In this document: piece after piece, positions 6,814 through 8,667 of the stretch
Position numbering within the stretch: the first letter of the stretch is position 1
How the letters are laid out: every line of letters begins with the position of its first letter
Assembly: GCA_947177085.1 (NCBI GenBank)
Contig: CAMWTD010000081.1
Location: 1-8,667, forward strand
Direction: 5' to 3'
Origin: an uncultured Desulfovibrio sp.
GTDB lineage: Bacteria > Desulfobacterota > Desulfovibrionia > Desulfovibrionales > Desulfovibrionaceae
Length of the DNA: 8,667 nucleotides
Notes under the pieces: generated by a model
What the model saw: the letters and a program-made list of their open reading frames with translations, nothing else
Told to the model about the DNA's origin: nothing
The model's database searches: none
Program-made: the position numbers and the translations under genes

Positions 6814-7755
6814 CTACTCGTCGTTCTTGGGGGCTGCGGGGTTGGTGGTGGCCACGTCCACCCAGTTCCTGGGCGTGCCGTCCCCGGCGATGTGCGGGGC
6901 GGACCAGGTGACCTGGTACTGGAGCATCTCGTCGATGATCTTCTTGTTCTTGTCGCTGTAGATCGTGGCTTCGTCACCCCAGCGGATGTCATGATACATG
7001 AAGTACTTCATGATCAGATGCCCCATGTTGGTCACGGGGATGGCGATCATCAGGAAGAAGCCCACAAGCATGTTAAGCACGAACCAGGAGCTGCCAAGCG
7101 GCTGGAAGTTGAACGTGAAGAGATTGTAGATGAAATCGCGCGCGAGCTGGTAGTAGGAGGGGTTGAAGGCCCAGGCGCAGAGGGTGAGCACGCCGAAGAC
7201 GACGAAGGAGCCCAGATTGATGTACTGCTCCGCCGTGGTGTACTTCTTGAGGCCCTCGTCCTCGCGGCGACGGATGATAAGCGCGATGCCGCCGCCCGCG
7301 ATGCAGAAGGCCCCGAGCAGCACCACCGCATTGATGACATTGGCGACAAAAATCATGAGGCCGCCCTCGGGGTCAACGCCGAAGAGCTGGAGCACCACCG
7401 CGCAGACGAGGATGATGGTTCCGCCCATGAGCATGTACATGCCCACATGGAAGGGATAGGTGCGGATCCACAGCTTGGGGTTGTGCTCGTAGGTGGCGTG
7501 CAGGCAAAGCACTTCCACGAGGATGGCCTTGATGTCCTCCCAGTGGTCCACATGGCGTTTGTGGGTCCACCAGTTCTTTTCTTCCATATAGCTGCCGCCG
7601 TAGGCCTCCTTCTTGGGGCCCTCGTGCGGGACCGGGTAGAGCTCCCAGCGGATGTGGAGCGGGCTTGCCTTGAGGTAGGTCCTGATTTTCAGGGCGGCAA
7701 GGCAGATGAAGCCCAGCACGGCCAGGTAGCCCAAGAGGTAGAAGAGTGTCATCAT
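6814..7755 (-). CDS. NarI/DsrM/TmcC-like cytochrome b membrane subunit
   Basis: A 313-residue integral membrane protein, first gene of a two-gene operon. Hydrophobic segments lie at about 3-22, 103-125, 133-161, 181-199 and 225-247, giving five helices, as in the NarI-like quinol-oxidising cytochrome b subunits (NarI, DsrM, HmcE, TmcC). Histidines suited to haem b ligation sit at or near helix ends (H86, H103, H246, H255), but I cannot assign the pairs. A hydrophilic loop (about 30-100) and a hydrophilic C-terminal tail (about 256-313) are expected on the membrane surface. It most likely exchanges electrons between menaquinol and the iron-sulfur partner encoded 11 bases downstream. ATG 7755 was chosen for GGGAG seven bases upstream; a second ATG follows directly. 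The N-terminus does not resemble canonical DsrM as I recall it, which points to a paralogous module. Confidence 0.85.
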   Translation of the reverse strand: MMTLFYLLGYLAVLGFICLAALKIRTYLKASPLHIRWELYPVPHEGPKKEAYGGSYMEEKNWWTHKRHVDHWEDIKAILVEVLCLHATYEHNPKLWIRTYPFHVGMYMLMGGTIILVCAVVLQLFGVDPEGGLMIFVANVINAVVLLGAFCIAGGGIALIIRRREDEGLKKYTTAEQYINLGSFVVFGVLTLCAWAFNPSYYQLARDFIYNLFTFNFQPLGSSWFVLNMLVGFFLMIAIPVTNMGHLIMKYFMYHDIRWGDEATIYSDKNKKIIDEMLQYQVTWSAPHIAGDGTPRNWVDVATTNPAAPKNDE

Positions 7756-7860
7756 GCGTTTTCTCCCATGCTTCAGGATGCCGCCGCGCAGCCGCATGGC
7801 GGGGTTTTGCCGGAATACTGCCGCCCGGCGTCAACCGGCCGGAACCGCCGGAACGGGAAA

Positions 7861-7899
7861 ACAGGCCGCCGGAAGGCCCGCAACGCAGGCCCGGCCTGT
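7861..7899 (-). promoter_or_regulatory. Terminator-like hairpin inside the leader
   Basis: On the minus strand ACAGGCCG (7899-7892) pairs perfectly with CGGCCTGT (7868-7861). An inner GGCC/GGCC pairing (7891-7888 with 7878-7875) and a small GC/GC stem lie within the loop. The 3' arm runs straight into TTT (7860-7858), so four T occur in a row. It lies about 105 bases before the start codon. It could be an attenuator, a weak terminator or simply a GC-rich fold. Confidence 0.4.
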
Positions 7900-7924
7900 C
7901 GGGCGACGGCCGGGGCTCCATGGC

Positions 7925-7961
7925 GGGATTCGTGACGGGTTTCCATTCATACCCGAATCCC
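7925..7961. repeat. Bulged inverted repeat in the leader
   Basis: GGGATTC (7925-7931) pairs with GAATCCC (7955-7961), and the inner GGGT (7937-7940) pairs with ACCC (7951-7954), leaving a five-base bulge on one side and a ten-base loop. The loop contains one copy of the TTCCATTC element also found nearby. Confidence 0.6.
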
Positions 7962-7989
7962 CGAGAAATGGAAAGCGCTCTTTCCATTC
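7940..7989. repeat. Triple TTTCCATT element with a perfect 9-bp dyad
   Basis: TTTCCATTC occurs at 7940-7948 and 7981-7989, and an inverted copy (AATGGAAA) at 7967-7974. The inverted and the last copy form a perfect 9-bp palindrome, AATGGAAAG (7967-7975) / CTTTCCATT (7980-7988), around CGCT. Repeated half-sites of this kind are typical for a transcription-factor binding region; the factor is unknown. Confidence 0.6.
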
Positions 7990-8038
7990 GCAGGGACTGG
8001 ATTTTTACGGGTACAAAAATTTCTGCGAATAAATCCAG
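7986..8038. repeat. Two interlocked perfect 8-bp inverted repeats
   Basis: ATTCGCAG (7986-7993) is the exact reverse complement of CTGCGAAT (8023-8030), and CTGGATTT (7997-8004) of AAATCCAG (8031-8038). The order is A, B, A', B', so the pairings cross. A and B are three bases apart and A' and B' are adjacent. Between them ATTTTT (8001-8006) / AAAAAT (8015-8020) is a further short dyad. Because the linkers are so short, the two stems would probably be alternatives rather than a simple pseudoknot. Confidence 0.65.
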
Positions 8039-8065
8039 GATATTGACGCCCGGCCTTCCCGGCAA
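8037..8065 (-). promoter_or_regulatory. Possible sigma70 promoter of the redox operon
   Basis: On the minus strand TTGCCG (8065-8060, 4 of 6) and TATCCT (8042-8037, 4 of 6) are 17 bases apart. A transcript would start near 8030, inside the interlocked inverted repeats, so those repeats would then act as an operator more than as RNA. Other starts, including read-through from cls, are possible. Confidence 0.35.
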
Positions 8066-8098
8066 AAAAATATTGCACGGGTGGGTCCCCAACGCCTG

Positions 8099-8667
8099 TC
8101 ACAAATAGGGCGAGAAGAGCCAGCAGGCCGAGTTGCGCAATTTCACGGGCAAGGGCTCGGCTTCGAGCTCGGCGAGGGTGATCTCTTGACCCTTCTCCAC
8201 GGCGGCGTCGATGAAGTCCGCGATGCCGGCCGCGAAGGAGGGGTCGAAAATCTCCATGTTGAGCTCGAAATTGAGCCTGAGGGAACGCGCGTCGAGGTTG
8301 GCCGAACCGACTTGCGTGTAAAAATCGTCCACCACGAGCAGCTTGGTGTGCGCGAAGGGCGGGGGCTGGTAGAGCACCCGCACACCAGCGGAAAGGAGCC
8401 CGGCCAAAAGCCGGCTGGTGGCCCAGTTCATGTAGGGAAGATTGTTTTTCGCCGGGAGCACCACGCGCACGTCCACCCCGCGCTGCCCGGCCGAGCGCAG
8501 GGCCCCCATGAGGTCGTGCGAGGGCAGGAAATACGGCGTCATGATGCGCACGCGCTTGCGGGCCATGTTGACGGCCCCGCAGATGAGGTCATTGATCACG
8601 TCGGCGTCGTTGCCCGGGCCGTCCACGACGACGCGGCAGCGGTGGTCGCCCGCGGGGGCGTCGGGGA
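8099..8667 (-). CDS. Cardiolipin synthase (phospholipase D family), N-terminal part missing
   Basis: The frame is open to the right edge, so only the C-terminal 188 or so residues are visible. They contain the second PLD catalytic motif HxKx4Dx6GSxN as HTKLLVVDDFYTQVGSAN (H codon at 8350-8348), followed by LDARSLRLNFELN, which is typical of ClsA/YwnE-type enzymes. The preceding RVRIMTPYFLPSHDLMGALRSAGQRGVDVRVVLP is also family-typical, as is the end LFSPYL. These enzymes join phosphatidylglycerol units to make cardiolipin in the inner membrane. The first HKD motif and any membrane helices would lie outside the window. A GTG near 8626 opens an in-frame start, but homologous sequence (DHRCRVVVDGPGND) continues upstream, so the real start is beyond the edge. 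It is on the same strand as the redox operon, about 340 bases upstream of it. Confidence 0.9.
   Translation of the reverse strand, partial: PDAPAGDHRCRVVVDGPGNDADVINDLICGAVNMARKRVRIMTPYFLPSHDLMGALRSAGQRGVDVRVVLPAKNNLPYMNWATSRLLAGLLSAGVRVLYQPPPFAHTKLLVVDDFYTQVGSANLDARSLRLNFELNMEIFDPSFAAGIADFIDAAVEKGQEITLAELEAEPLPVKLRNSACWLFSPYL

Larger units (their letters stand above)
7756..8098 (-). other. Long non-coding leader/regulatory region upstream of the redox operon
   Basis: These 343 bases lie between two minus-strand genes and show no convincing coding region. The half next to cls (about 7925-8070) is clearly A+T richer than the surroundings and holds a promoter candidate and several perfect inverted repeats. 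The half next to the redox operon (about 7790-7900) is very GC-rich, carries four copies of GCCGGAA (starting at 7809, 7838, 7847 and 7868) and a strong hairpin. If transcription begins near 8030, the leader is about 275 nt, which is long for a bacterial operon and compatible with control at the RNA level. Confidence 0.5.

Noticed and set aside
4394..6961. An open plus-strand frame of 855 codons opposite asnS and the iron-sulfur subunit gene
   Set aside because: It runs antisense to two well-recognised genes and across their terminator and promoter. Long antisense frames are common in GC-rich genomes, and the translation shows no family motifs and is a low-complexity mirror of the real genes.
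7986..8038. A classical H-type RNA pseudoknot
   Set aside because: With zero bases between the first two arms and three between the last two, both 8-bp stems are unlikely to form at once; alternative hairpins or DNA sites fit better.
8064..8097. Possible terminator of cls: a weak GC stem followed by seven T on the minus strand
   Set aside because: The T-run is good, but the only stem that can be drawn before it (GGG/CCC with wobble pairs and a bulge) is too weak to call.
7746..8108. Open frames on both strands through the 7756-8098 gap
   Set aside because: None has a good ribosome-binding site or a protein-like composition, and they cross the inverted repeats and the AT-rich promoter region.

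Overview
The window most likely comes from a sulfate-reducing or related anaerobic member of the Desulfovibrionaceae. The reasons are a GC-rich genome, a PerR-type regulator joined to a rubredoxin-like gene with the unusual CX4C iron site known from Desulfovibrio, and a two-gene membrane redox module of the DsrMK/HmcEF/TmcBC type. These rest on recognising protein families and motifs; no database search was possible.

Layout. Bases 1-741 (+) are the 3' part of a gene for a repeat protein with RTX-like Gly/Asp nonapeptides and a charged, probably coiled-coil C-terminus. Bases 826-1527 (-) encode an exported Sel1-repeat protein, ending at a clear intrinsic terminator. A divergent promoter region (about 1528-1677) separates it from a compact two-gene operon (+), perR and a rubredoxin-like gene, whose reading frames overlap by 8 bases. 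Converging on this from the other side is a probable operon (-) of asnS (asparaginyl-tRNA synthetase) followed by argJ (arginine biosynthesis). Upstream lies a second minus-strand operon, a NarI/DsrM-like cytochrome b subunit followed by a DsrK/HmcF/TmcB-like iron-sulfur subunit, ending at a UUCG-loop terminator. It is preceded by an unusually long, inverted-repeat-rich non-coding stretch (7756-8098). The right edge holds the 3' part of a cardiolipin synthase gene (-).

How the genes work together. The perR/rdl pair is the oxidative-stress unit. In D. vulgaris the corresponding operon is perR-rbr-rdl, and here rubrerythrin is missing between the two. The membrane module should pass electrons between the menaquinone pool and a cytoplasmic thiol/disulfide-type partner through a CCG (HdrD-like) domain. 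It stands alone, with no periplasmic multihaem cytochrome beside it. ArgJ and AsnRS are housekeeping genes.

The parts most worth a second look are the structured leader upstream of the membrane redox module, with two interlocked perfect 8-bp inverted repeats, a triple TTTCCATT element and a terminator-like hairpin close to the start codon; the rbr-less perR-rdl unit; and the spaced RTX-like repeat protein.
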